DNA from: Alistipes sp. | GTDB taxonomy: Bacteria > Bacteroidota > Bacteroidia > Bacteroidales > Rikenellaceae | DNA length: 64,000 bases | Direction of reading: 5' to 3' | NCBI GenBank assembly: GCA_017630455.1 | Contig: JAGBVG010000085.1 | Span: 1 to 64,000, forward strand | Shown: positions 17,250 through 25,226 of the stretch, piece after piece | Position numbering within the stretch: position 1 is the stretch's first letter | How the letters are laid out: the number at the start of each line of letters is the position of its first letter | Notes under the pieces: model-generated | What the model was told of the DNA's origin: nothing | The model's input: only the letters and a program-made list of their open reading frames with translations | Databases searched by the model: none | Made by a program: the position numbers and the translations under genes

Positions 17250-19445
17250 TTAGTTACCAGGCTTGAAAGCCTCAGACATAAACACAGTTGTAGTTGGACC
17301 ATTGTTGTAGCCCCAAACAACTACTACATACTCATAGAAGCTATTTACGCTCTTGTTCAACTGTGTATTGGTGATAGTCTGCTCGCCAGTGAAGAGACGT
17401 GGAGTAAGCTGTGAATCGTACTCTGGGAGGAGGTATGCGATAAGCTCATCGTAGCTCTTCTCCTTATCTGGACCATAGTTGCTTACGATACCCACCCTCT
17501 CAACAGTCACATAGTACTGGTCGTTGTTTGTAGGAGTTACAGTAAACTCAACAGATGAGCTTGTTGTAGAGTTGATAGTGATTGTAAACTCGTTTGATGA
17601 CTGTGCTGGAGTAAGTGTTTTGAACTCCTTGAGAATCACATCAGTGTTACGAGTGCCATCAGCACCAACACCAAAGATTGCAAATACATACTCTGTATTC
17701 CAAGTAAGCTTACCAATATCAGCTACACCACTACCCTCGTTAGTGTACCACGATGCCACTGTAGCAACATCATAGCCATCAGATGCAGCATCGCTCTCCC
17801 AACCAGCATATACCTTCTCGTAGAAGGCATCAGCAGAGCCATAATACTCGTTGAACTCAGCCTTTGTACGGCACTCGTAGTAGTAACGGAAATCGCTGTT
17901 AGGAATTACATAGATATCAGCACCATTCCACGCGAGGTTTGTAACCTCAACGTCGAGTGCTGGAGCAGCCTGAGGCTCCGCAGGAGTTGTGATAAGCTCG
18001 CTGAGGAATACCTCCGAAGTCATACTCTTTGTATCAGGGTTATAGCCAAAGACAACAACATAGTAGTTGCTCTCAGGCTGCACCTCTACCTCCTTCTGTA
18101 CAGAGCCGCTGATGAGGTTAGCGTTAATGTTACCCTCGATGAGTGATGCTGCAAGTGCTGCGCCACCATCCTCACCTACCTCGGCTGCAGTGTGCAATGC
18201 GTGGTAGTATGTAGCACTGCTATTAGGTACTACACTATAGATAACCTTGCGATGGTTGTACTCATCTACAGAGATTGCTGGTTCGAAGTCGATAACAGGG
18301 TCTGTTGGGTTGAACTCCTCCGACATATAAACATCGGTAGTAGGGCCATTCTCGAAGCCCCATACAACTACACGATAAGTCTTGAAGCTATTAACGCTCT
18401 TACCAAGGTCAGAGTTGTAGAGAGTCTGCTTACCTGTGAAGGTACGCTGCTCGATAGTCATATCATACTCTGGAGTGAGGTATCTTACCATATCCTCGTA
18501 TGACTGCTCCTTATCTGGACCATAAAGTGCCAAAACATCTACCGACTCAATAGTTACGTAGTATGGGTCGTCGGTTGTAGGCTCAACGGTGAACTCTACA
18601 GAAGTCTTTGTAGTCTCGCCAATAGTGATTGTGAAGGTATTTGATGTTGGCACTGGAGCCTCTGTGCGGAACTCCTCAACAACTACATAAGCAGTCTGCT
18701 CACCCTCGTCATCCATACCGAAGCAGTAAACAACATACTCCGTATCCCAAGACATATTGTAGAGCGAGTCATACTTCACGCTATATGTTCTCTCGCCAGA
18801 ACGCTGCTCGTTCTTCAAGTAGTACTGCCAAGGATCATCGTAACCCATATCCTGGTACTCCTGTGCAGTCTCCTTCCACTCCTCTACACGTGCAGCAACG
18901 AGTGACTCGATATCCTCTGCGTATGGAGCAAAATCCTCCTTAGTCATAACGCCAAGGATATACTCCACATCCTCCGAAGGAGTTACGGTTACATCAGCAT
19001 TGTTCCAAATTACGTTCTCCACCTCGAGAGTAATAGTTGCCAACTCTGGTGTAGGAGCAACGCTCTTTGCTGCCTGAGTAACAGCGATAGTACGTGCCTC
19101 TGCACCAGTGTACTCTACATTAAGAGTAGCCTCACGAGCCTCCTCAAGGTCGTTTGCAGCAACTGCGAAGCTGATACTATTCTCCGCAACCTCTACATCT
19201 GAAATCCACGCTACATCCTCCGCAACTGCGAGTGTCACACCCTCAACAGCGTTCTCGATAGTATAGTTTACGGTAAACTCGCCACCCTCTGCCGAAACCT
19301 CAACGCTCTGCTTATCAAGGGTTACCACTGGAGCCTTAACCACTGGTTCTGGCTCTGGCTGCGGCTGTGGCGCAGGCTCATTTGTCTCCTTACAACCCAC
19401 CAATGCCAATGCAGCAAAGAGGGCCAATGTTATAAACTTTTTCAT
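17250..19445 (-). CDS. Large lipoprotein with BACON domain and internally duplicated beta modules
   Basis: Signal peptide MKKFITLALFAALALVGC with lipobox Cys18, a Pro/Glu-rich linker (about 22-38), then a BACON-like domain (about 39-126). The rest is two related blocks of about 240 residues. Each begins with an ADxxVxP...YxxxxTKxxF segment and ends with an FTITI...YGPDKExSY...NGPTTxVxMSE segment (copies near 271-390 and 616-731). The internal repeat suggests a rod of beta-sandwich modules at the cell surface. It lies between two other lipoprotein genes (gaps 32 and 45 nt), so probably one operon. Ligand unknown. Confidence 0.85.
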   Translation of the reverse strand: MKKFITLALFAALALVGCKETNEPAPQPQPEPEPVVKAPVVTLDKQSVEVSAEGGEFTVNYTIENAVEGVTLAVAEDVAWISDVEVAENSISFAVAANDLEEAREATLNVEYTGAEARTIAVTQAAKSVAPTPELATITLEVENVIWNNADVTVTPSEDVEYILGVMTKEDFAPYAEDIESLVAARVEEWKETAQEYQDMGYDDPWQYYLKNEQRSGERTYSVKYDSLYNMSWDTEYVVYCFGMDDEGEQTAYVVVEEFRTEAPVPTSNTFTITIGETTKTSVEFTVEPTTDDPYYVTIESVDVLALYGPDKEQSYEDMVRYLTPEYDMTIEQRTFTGKQTLYNSDLGKSVNSFKTYRVVVWGFENGPTTDVYMSEEFNPTDPVIDFEPAISVDEYNHRKVIYSVVPNSSATYYHALHTAAEVGEDGGAALAASLIEGNINANLISGSVQKEVEVQPESNYYVVVFGYNPDTKSMTSEVFLSELITTPAEPQAAPALDVEVTNLAWNGADIYVIPNSDFRYYYECRTKAEFNEYYGSADAFYEKVYAGWESDAASDGYDVATVASWYTNEGSGVADIGKLTWNTEYVFAIFGVGADGTRNTDVILKEFKTLTPAQSSNEFTITINSTTSSSVEFTVTPTNNDQYYVTVERVGIVSNYGPDKEKSYDELIAYLLPEYDSQLTPRLFTGEQTITNTQLNKSVNSFYEYVVVVWGYNNGPTTTVFMSEAFKPGN

Positions 19446-19490
19446 AATTTTAGTTTTAGGTATGTTAGTTAGTAAAAACTCTCAAAAAGA

Positions 19491-20762
19491 CTACTCCTCC
19501 TGTGCTGGGCGCTGTGGAGTTGTGAACTCGTAAATCTTGAGAGGTGTTGTTGGACCATTCTCATCGAGGCCAAAGACAAAGACACCATACTCACGATTAG
19601 GGCTGAAGTACTGGTTACGTGACTCGTGTGGCTTGTAAACGGTCTCACCCTGCATACGGAAGTCCTCGAGAAGCTCCCACGACTGCTTTGAGGCGTTGAG
19701 AAGAATCTGATACTGGATATACTCCTCGTCGCTACGGCCAGTGTTGTCAGAGGTAAAATACCAATCATACCAGCTCATATTGGTGATTGTCACATAGAAC
19801 TTTGCCTCAGGATCTGAAGGGGTAATCTTTGCTGATACGGCAAACTTATTAAATGCTACATCCCACTCTGTTGACTCAATGCTAATGTCGAATGTTACAT
19901 CCTTTGCCTCAGGCTTTGGGCTTGTTTTGAAGTGCTTCTTGGTCATCTGTGTTGTGAGGTTACCCTCTGTGTCAAGACCATATACATATACCATATATTC
20001 ATTATCCCACATCAAGAGGTTGTATAGCGAGTCAGAGCTATCCACAGTTGTGCCACTTGTAAGGTCCCAGTTCATAACCTCCTTCCAATCCAAACCCTCC
20101 AAATCGGCGTAATACTGCCAGAAAGCAAAGTCGTTCTGAATAAGGAGGTTATCGCTATTATCGAACCACTCATCGTACTCTGAAATTTCCTCAATCCACC
20201 AGAAGTATGTCATCGACATATCGTCAGGCGTAATGGTAACATCTGCACTAAGGCCTGTAACATTCGACACCTCGATATCGAAGCGCTCTGTTCCGTCAAG
20301 AGTTGTGATACGATCCGAGCGCATCAAATCGCCGAAAATCCACTCCTTCTCGCTATCGTACTGGAAGTAGAGCAAGCGGTAGTGTGAGTGTGCGATAAGA
20401 CCACCGAATGTAAGGGTCTGCTCACCGCGGAAGATCATCTGCGCGGCATTAGGGTCATTAAGCTGGTTAGATACGATGTCGAGATCATCACCACCGAGTA
20501 TCTTCACTGTATCCGATACAAGGCAAGCATAGTAGTAGTCTACCTCAGCAGAAGGGGTGATGGTGATTGTCACGGTGCTTTCGGTAACCTCATCCACCAC
20601 AACCTCAAACGTACCCTCCACAAGTTCCTTTGGAGGCTCTGGTGTTGGATCTGGATTTGGTGTTGGCTCTGGAGTTTTAGCAGGCTCCTTGTCACAACCC
20701 ACTGTGAGGGCTGTCGCAAACATCAAGCACAATGCAAGTGCTTTAGTGTAGAAAATTCTCAT
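19491..20762 (-). CDS. Lipoprotein related to the downstream duplicated-module protein
   Basis: Signal peptide with lipobox LTVGC (Cys about 23) followed by a Pro-rich linker with PEPTPNPDPTPEPP. The body (423 aa in total) has three Thr/Asp-rich beta modules: a TVTITITPSAEVDYYYAC start, a second ADVTITPD module, and a last module with YVTITNMSWYDW and ENGPTTPLKIYEF. The last shares the GPTT hallmark with the 731-residue neighbour. It is the first gene of the three-lipoprotein cluster. No enzyme motif is visible; an adhesin or glycan-binding role is only inference. Confidence 0.82.
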   Translation of the reverse strand: MRIFYTKALALCLMFATALTVGCDKEPAKTPEPTPNPDPTPEPPKELVEGTFEVVVDEVTESTVTITITPSAEVDYYYACLVSDTVKILGGDDLDIVSNQLNDPNAAQMIFRGEQTLTFGGLIAHSHYRLLYFQYDSEKEWIFGDLMRSDRITTLDGTERFDIEVSNVTGLSADVTITPDDMSMTYFWWIEEISEYDEWFDNSDNLLIQNDFAFWQYYADLEGLDWKEVMNWDLTSGTTVDSSDSLYNLLMWDNEYMVYVYGLDTEGNLTTQMTKKHFKTSPKPEAKDVTFDISIESTEWDVAFNKFAVSAKITPSDPEAKFYVTITNMSWYDWYFTSDNTGRSDEEYIQYQILLNASKQSWELLEDFRMQGETVYKPHESRNQYFSPNREYGVFVFGLDENGPTTPLKIYEFTTPQRPAQEE

Positions 20763-20818
20763 TTTTAAAATTTTTTAGTTTTTTTTAGGTTGATTACATT
20801 TTTTTTTAAAAAGCAGTG

Positions 20819-20826
20819 CAAAGATA
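20819..20826 (-). promoter_or_regulatory. -7 element upstream of the lipoprotein cluster
   Basis: TATCTTTG on the minus strand, 57 nt before the first lipoprotein ATG, in AT-rich DNA. No good TTG at the proper distance, so only half the consensus is supported. Confidence 0.45.
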
Positions 20827-20894
20827 TATAAAAATATTATTCTTCATAATTTTCCGCGATAATTTTATTCCCACAAATAAAAAAATTGGTATTT

Positions 20895-20927
20895 TTGCTT
20901 ATATTTTGCCAAAAATAATTACCTTTG
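20895..20927 (+). promoter_or_regulatory. Candidate promoter of threonine dehydrogenase
   Basis: TACCTTTG (20920-20927) with TTG at 20895-20897; the spacing of 22 nt is longer than the usual 19-20. It would give a leader of about 90 nt. Confidence 0.45.
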
Positions 20928-20941
20928 CAATGTGAAACGCT

Positions 20942-21007
20942 ATGTCCACGACACAGGGCACAGCCACACAATGGGAAAAAGAGTTTAAACTTTGTACATA
21001 TAACTAA
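20942..21007 (+). CDS. Possible leader ORF (21 aa, Thr-rich) before threonine dehydrogenase
   Basis: ATG at 20942 opens MSTTQGTATQWEKEFKLCTY plus a last Asn, then TAA at 21005-21007, 16 nt before the tdh ATG. Five of 21 codons are threonine (ACG, ACA, ACA, ACA, ACA). This is suggestive in front of a threonine-degrading enzyme, but no terminator or competing hairpin is obvious, so it may be chance. Confidence 0.3.
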   Translation: MSTTQGTATQWEKEFKLCTYN

Positions 21008-21023
21008 TCGTTAAACGAATCAA

Positions 21024-21968
21024 ATGAAGCGTATTTTGGTTTTGGGTGCCGGTGGTCAGATTGGATCTGAGTTGGTACCATATCTTCGCTCAATCTATGG
21101 AGCATCGAATGTTGTTGCAACAGACGTTAAGCACAACGCAGTATTGGCTGAGGCTGGTCCTTTCGAGTTGGTTGACGCACTCGACGCAAAGCAGTATGCT
21201 GAGGTTGTAAACAAGTACAACATCGACTCTATCTTCAACCTCGTTGCCCTCCTTTCAGCAACTGGCGAGAAGAACCCACAGTTGGCTATGCGCATCAATA
21301 TGGGCGCTTTGGAGAACTCTTTGGAGATCGCTCGCGAGAAGAACTGCGCAGTCTTCACTCCAAGCTCTATCGGTGCTTTCGGTGGTGACTTTCCACGCGA
21401 CAAGACTCCACAGGACACTGTTATGCAGCCTAACACTATCTACGGTGTATGTAAGGTTACTGGTGAGCTTTTGTCAAACTACTACCACTCACGCTTCGGC
21501 GTTGACACACGTTCGGTACGTTTCCCAGGTATCATCTCTAACGTGACACTCCCTGGTGGCGGTACTACCGACTACGCAGTAGAGATCTACTACGAGGCTG
21601 TTAAGGGCAATAAGTTCGTATGTAACATCGCTCCAGATGTATATATGGATATGATGTATATGCCTGATGCGTTGCGCGCTACAGTAGAGTTGATGGAGGC
21701 TGACCCTGCAAAGTTGAAGCACCGCAACTCATTCAACATCGCAGCTATGAGCTTCACACCAGAGATCATCCGCGAGGTTGTTGAGCGTCACGTACCTGGC
21801 TTCCAGATGGAGTACAACGTAGACCCTGTTAAGGATGTTATCTCACGCAGCTGGCCAAACTCTTTGGACGACACTTGCGCACGCGAGGAGTGGGGCTGGA
21901 AGCCTGAGTGGGACTTGGAGTCTATGACCAAGGATATGTTGGAGAAGGTTGCTGCAAAGTTGAAGTAA
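21024..21968 (+). CDS. tdh: L-threonine 3-dehydrogenase (short-chain, NAD-dependent epimerase-like)
   Basis: Oxidises threonine to 2-amino-3-ketobutyrate, which Kbl (not in this window) cleaves to glycine and acetyl-CoA. The 314 residues form an extended-SDR fold: NAD-binding LVLGAGGQIGSEL (about 5-17), ATDVK, FTPSSIGAFG, and the catalytic Tyr-x3-Lys in IYGVCKVTGEL. The PGGGTTDYAVEIYYEAV and MMYMPDALRATVELM segments are typical of the SDR-type threonine dehydrogenases. The zinc-type Tdh is unrelated. Monocistronic, with a strong terminator at 21990-22019. Confidence 0.88.
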   Translation: MKRILVLGAGGQIGSELVPYLRSIYGASNVVATDVKHNAVLAEAGPFELVDALDAKQYAEVVNKYNIDSIFNLVALLSATGEKNPQLAMRINMGALENSLEIAREKNCAVFTPSSIGAFGGDFPRDKTPQDTVMQPNTIYGVCKVTGELLSNYYHSRFGVDTRSVRFPGIISNVTLPGGGTTDYAVEIYYEAVKGNKFVCNIAPDVYMDMMYMPDALRATVELMEADPAKLKHRNSFNIAAMSFTPEIIREVVERHVPGFQMEYNVDPVKDVISRSWPNSLDDTCAREEWGWKPEWDLESMTKDMLEKVAAKLK

Positions 21969-21989
21969 TCCTCGAAAAACATAAAATAA

Positions 21990-22019
21990 TTAAGGGAGCG
22001 ACATCAATCGCTCCCTTAA
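21990..22019. terminator. Hairpin terminator shared by tdh and the convergent gene
   Basis: TTAAGGGAGCGA, 6-nt loop, TCGCTCCCTTAA: a perfect 12-bp stem between convergent genes, with T-rich DNA after it on the plus strand (TTGTTATAGACTTTTTTT). Confidence 0.85.
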
Positions 22020-22048
22020 TTGTTATAGACTTTTTTTGATATAGCCGT

Positions 22049-22966
22049 TTACTTCGCTACATTCCACAGGTTCTTTGGATAAATACCCTCCTCGATAAGC
22101 TCCTCAATCTTGGCTACGAGCTGTGGCTTATCCTCCTTGTAAGTCACACCAAACCAGTTAGATGCGGTCTTGAGAACACGCATTGTGGCAGTACCCTCGC
22201 TGATAACCTTGTTGACCATAAGAGGGATAAAGAACTCGGACTTAAGGTTTGAGATATTTGCGGAGAGGAACTCCTTGAAGAAAGCCTCGGAATATTCGAA
22301 GTAGTCGGGTGTGAAGCCAAAGAGGTTCATAGATACTGGGGTATCCTCGGCAAGAGGCTCGTCAGCACCGCCATCGTGGAATACGATAGTGCCGTTGACA
22401 CGCTCAATCTGTGTGCGCTCGACCATACCTGTGAGGTTGCCCTCAGCATCCACGGTGCACACACCACGAGAGACTGTGCCATTCTCCGAGAGGGTCTTAT
22501 TTACCTGATAGCCAACCATACAGTAGCGGTTGCGGCTGCCCTCGAGCTGAGATAGGTAGTCGCCGATGGTCTGATAAGCCTCACGGCCATAGAAGTCATC
22601 GGCATTGATAACGGCAAAAGGCTCGCGGATAGCATCCTTAGCCATCATAACAGCGTGATTTGTACCCCAAGGCTTTACGCGCTCAGTGGGAAGCGTGAAG
22701 CCCTCAGGGAGATAGTCCAGCTCCTGGAAGACATACTCCACAGCGATCTTATTACCGAAACGCTCGGCATTGAAGACCTCCTGGAACTCCTGCGCGAAAG
22801 AGTGACGGATAACGAAGACAACCTTGCCAAAACCTGCGCGAATGGCATCGTAGACCGAGTAGTCGATGATAGCCTCACCATTAGGGCCTACGCCATCCAT
22901 CTGCTTGAGAGAGCCGTAGCGCGAACCCATACCTGCGGCCAAAACTAAAAGTGTTGGTTTTACCAT
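22049..22966 (-). CDS. Sugar-phosphate nucleotidyltransferase
   Basis: Member of the NTP-transferase family that activates sugar phosphates as NDP-sugars for envelope glycans. The nucleotide-binding N-terminus LLVLAAGMGSRYGSLKQMDGVG is intact, VINADDFYG carries the metal-binding Asp, and the last third is less conserved. I choose the ATG at 22964-22966 (305 aa), since a longer reading from 23050 would start upstream of the promoter at 23000-23030. The substrate cannot be assigned; in other Bacteroidota such a gene often pairs with a sugar kinase, absent here. Confidence 0.82.
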   Translation of the reverse strand: MVKPTLLVLAAGMGSRYGSLKQMDGVGPNGEAIIDYSVYDAIRAGFGKVVFVIRHSFAQEFQEVFNAERFGNKIAVEYVFQELDYLPEGFTLPTERVKPWGTNHAVMMAKDAIREPFAVINADDFYGREAYQTIGDYLSQLEGSRNRYCMVGYQVNKTLSENGTVSRGVCTVDAEGNLTGMVERTQIERVNGTIVFHDGGADEPLAEDTPVSMNLFGFTPDYFEYSEAFFKEFLSANISNLKSEFFIPLMVNKVISEGTATMRVLKTASNWFGVTYKEDKPQLVAKIEELIEEGIYPKNLWNVAK

Positions 22967-22999
22967 ATCAATATATTTTTGTTCAGAATTTTCGTAGCA

Positions 23000-23030
23000 C
23001 AAAGGTAGCAAACTTCTTGGAAAATAGCAA
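23000..23030 (-). promoter_or_regulatory. Promoter of the nucleotidyltransferase gene
   Basis: TTG (23028-23030), 20 nt, TACCTTTG (23000-23007) on the minus strand, back to back with the repeat promoters at 23039-23155 on the other strand. Confidence 0.68.
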
Positions 23031-23038
23031 TACAACCA

Positions 23039-23155
23039 TTGAAATCTCAATACTATTTTGTATCTTTGGCATCATTAGATGCGTCTATTACAGGAGTCTC
23101 TTTGCAAAAACCACCCTCTCAAGTGTTGAAATCTCAATACTATTTTGTATCTTTG
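23039..23155 (+). repeat. 87-nt promoter repeat, locus 1 (two promoters, before the M23 gene)
   Basis: Promoter copy 1: TTG 23039-23041, 19 nt, TATCTTTG 23061-23068. Copy 2: TTG 23126-23128, 19 nt, TATCTTTG 23148-23155. The period is 87 nt. Between them lie the palindrome GCATC-ATTA-GATGC (23069-23082), a variable centre and CCTCTCAAGTGTTG. The proximal promoter would start transcription about 14 nt before the ATG of the next gene. Same family as 29625-29804, 33817-33911 and 57674-57855. Confidence 0.85.
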
Positions 23156-23175
23156 CGCGTTAAGTATATAAATAT

Positions 23176-24036
23176 ATGAGTATGATACATAGTTTTTGGG
23201 AAGATCTAACCGAAAAGAGACAGCTCACGATGCGCGACGGCTCATCCGAGAATACGCTCTGGAGCATCAACATATCGCCCTTGGCACTATGGGGCAGCAT
23301 CGCAGCACTCGTCATTCTACTTATGGCTGTGCTGATGCTCCTTATGGCATACACCTCGATACTCGACATCCTGCCTGGCTATCGCACAAAATCCGAAAAG
23401 CTCAGCGAGCAGCTGACACAGAACATTATGCGTCTCGACCTTATGGAGCGTAATATGCAGGAGGTGCTGGCATACAACGAATCGGTGGCAACGATAATGG
23501 GTGGTAGCACCCCAACACTCCACTCTACAGTTATGACCGACACCATACGCTACGACAAGTCACGCATCCTCCCTACACGTGCCGACTCGCTGCTGCGCGA
23601 GGCTTTGGAGAGCACCACGGGAGAGTACTCCCTCTCAAATACCAAGCCACTTATGTCCGAGGCTGCGATGTTCAGCACACCTATGCGTGGCAACATCACA
23701 CGTGGCTTCGAGGCTCCTGAGTCGCACTACGACATCTCTATTATGAGCATCGACGGCGATGACTCGGTGATGGCGGTGGAGAATGGCACCGTGATAGCCG
23801 TAGCGAGCCTCAACGAGGGTCTCCAGAGCATCACCATACAGCACAACGGCGGCTACATATCCGTATACAAGAACATCGGAGAGGTTTTGGTGCGCAAGGG
23901 TCAGACGCTGCAGAGCGGCGCTGTGATAGGTCGCCTCAGCATCCCCGATGAGCAGTCGGAGACAAAACCCGAACTCGGCTTCGAGCTATGGCGCGATGGC
24001 ACGGCTGTAGATCCACAGCGATATATACTCTTCTAA
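23176..24036 (+). CDS. Membrane-anchored M23-like (LytM) protein, probably catalytically inactive
   Basis: 286 residues: a cytoplasmic N-terminus, one membrane helix (about 34-58), a helical stretch that may form a coiled coil (about 68-100), then a LytM-type beta domain (about 165-286). Zinc peptidases of this family need HxxxD and HxH. Here the equivalents read SHYDISIM and ELGFELWRDG, so the HxH histidines are missing. This points to a regulator of a cell-wall hydrolase, as with EnvC-type factors, rather than an endopeptidase (inference). First gene of M23-dxr-rseP-radA, driven by the promoter repeat. Confidence 0.8.
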   Translation: MSMIHSFWEDLTEKRQLTMRDGSSENTLWSINISPLALWGSIAALVILLMAVLMLLMAYTSILDILPGYRTKSEKLSEQLTQNIMRLDLMERNMQEVLAYNESVATIMGGSTPTLHSTVMTDTIRYDKSRILPTRADSLLREALESTTGEYSLSNTKPLMSEAAMFSTPMRGNITRGFEAPESHYDISIMSIDGDDSVMAVENGTVIAVASLNEGLQSITIQHNGGYISVYKNIGEVLVRKGQTLQSGAVIGRLSIPDEQSETKPELGFELWRDGTAVDPQRYILF

Positions 24037-24046
24037 CCCCCAGATT

Positions 24047-25204
24047 ATGAGTATCGAACGACTATCAATTTTAGGCTCCACAGGCTCTATAGGCGTGCAG
24101 ACGCTCGACATCGTGCGTCGCCACCCCGAGCGTTTCAAGGTTACGTCGCTTGTTGCGGGTAACAACTGGGAGATACTTGCAGCGCAGGCCCGAGAGTTTG
24201 GCGTGGAGAGCGTGGTGATAGGCAACGAACGCCACTACGCAGCTCTCAAAGAGGCACTTAAGGATACCAACATCGAGGTACTCGCAGGCTGCGAGGCGAT
24301 AAACCACATAGCACGTAGCTACCGCAGCGACACCGTTGTAAATGCCCTTGTGGGCTATGCGGGATTACACCCCACATACCTCGCCATAGAGAGTGGCAAG
24401 CGCATAGCCTTAGCAAACAAGGAGACTTTAGTTGTGGGTGGCGACATCATTATGTCGGCCGCCAAGCACAAGGGTGTCGACATACTACCTATCGACTCCG
24501 AGCACTCGGCAATTATGCAGTGTTTGGAGGGTGAGAAGCGTAACTCTATCCGCAACCTCATCATCACCTGCAGCGGCGGTGCTCTGCGCGATGTTCCGCG
24601 CGAGGAGCTTGCCGACGTTACCCCTGAGCGAGCCTTGAAACATCCTCAGTGGTCGATGGGTGCAAAGATCACCATCGACTCGGCAACCCTCGTGAACAAG
24701 GGTTTTGAGGTTATCGAGGCGCGCTGGCTTTTCGACATCGAGCCTGAGCGAATCAAGGTTGTGATACACCCCCAGTCGATAATACACTCGATGGTGGAGT
24801 TTACGGATGGCGCGGTGAAGGCGCAGCTTGGCAATGCCGATATGCACACACCAATCAGCTACGCGCTGCTATATCCCGAGCGTGCCGCAGAGGCTATGGA
24901 GCAGTTCTCGATCCTCGACTACCCCACCCTTACGTTCCGTGATGTTGACCGCGAGAAGTATCCAGCATTAGACATCGCATACGAGGTACTGCAGCGCGGT
25001 GGCACAGCACCCTGCACGATGAACGGAGCCAATGAGGTTGCTGTGGCAGCATTCCTTGCCCACAAGTGCCGCTATACCGACATCGTAGGTGCTATACGCT
25101 ATGCCCTCGACAACGCCTCGTTCGAGAAGCACCCTACGCTTGCGACATACGACATTGCCAACCAGGAGTCTCGCGACTTGGCACAACGATACTTGAAACT
25201 TTAA
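24047..25204 (+). CDS. dxr: 1-deoxy-D-xylulose 5-phosphate reductoisomerase
   Basis: Second enzyme of the MEP isoprenoid pathway; makes MEP from DXP with NADPH. The N-terminal ILGSTGSIGVQTLDIV is the nucleotide-binding loop; ALANKETLV, LPIDSEHSAIMQCL (metal and substrate) and HPQWSMGAKITIDSATLVNKG follow in the right order, and NGANEVAV lies near the end. Length 385 is usual. It starts 10 nt after the M23 gene and ends 22 nt before rseP. Pairing dxr with rseP is common in bacteria. Confidence 0.96.
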   Translation: MSIERLSILGSTGSIGVQTLDIVRRHPERFKVTSLVAGNNWEILAAQAREFGVESVVIGNERHYAALKEALKDTNIEVLAGCEAINHIARSYRSDTVVNALVGYAGLHPTYLAIESGKRIALANKETLVVGGDIIMSAAKHKGVDILPIDSEHSAIMQCLEGEKRNSIRNLIITCSGGALRDVPREELADVTPERALKHPQWSMGAKITIDSATLVNKGFEVIEARWLFDIEPERIKVVIHPQSIIHSMVEFTDGAVKAQLGNADMHTPISYALLYPERAAEAMEQFSILDYPTLTFRDVDREKYPALDIAYEVLQRGGTAPCTMNGANEVAVAAFLAHKCRYTDIVGAIRYALDNASFEKHPTLATYDIANQESRDLAQRYLKL

Positions 25205-25226
25205 ACAGAAAACTTTGAAATAGATT

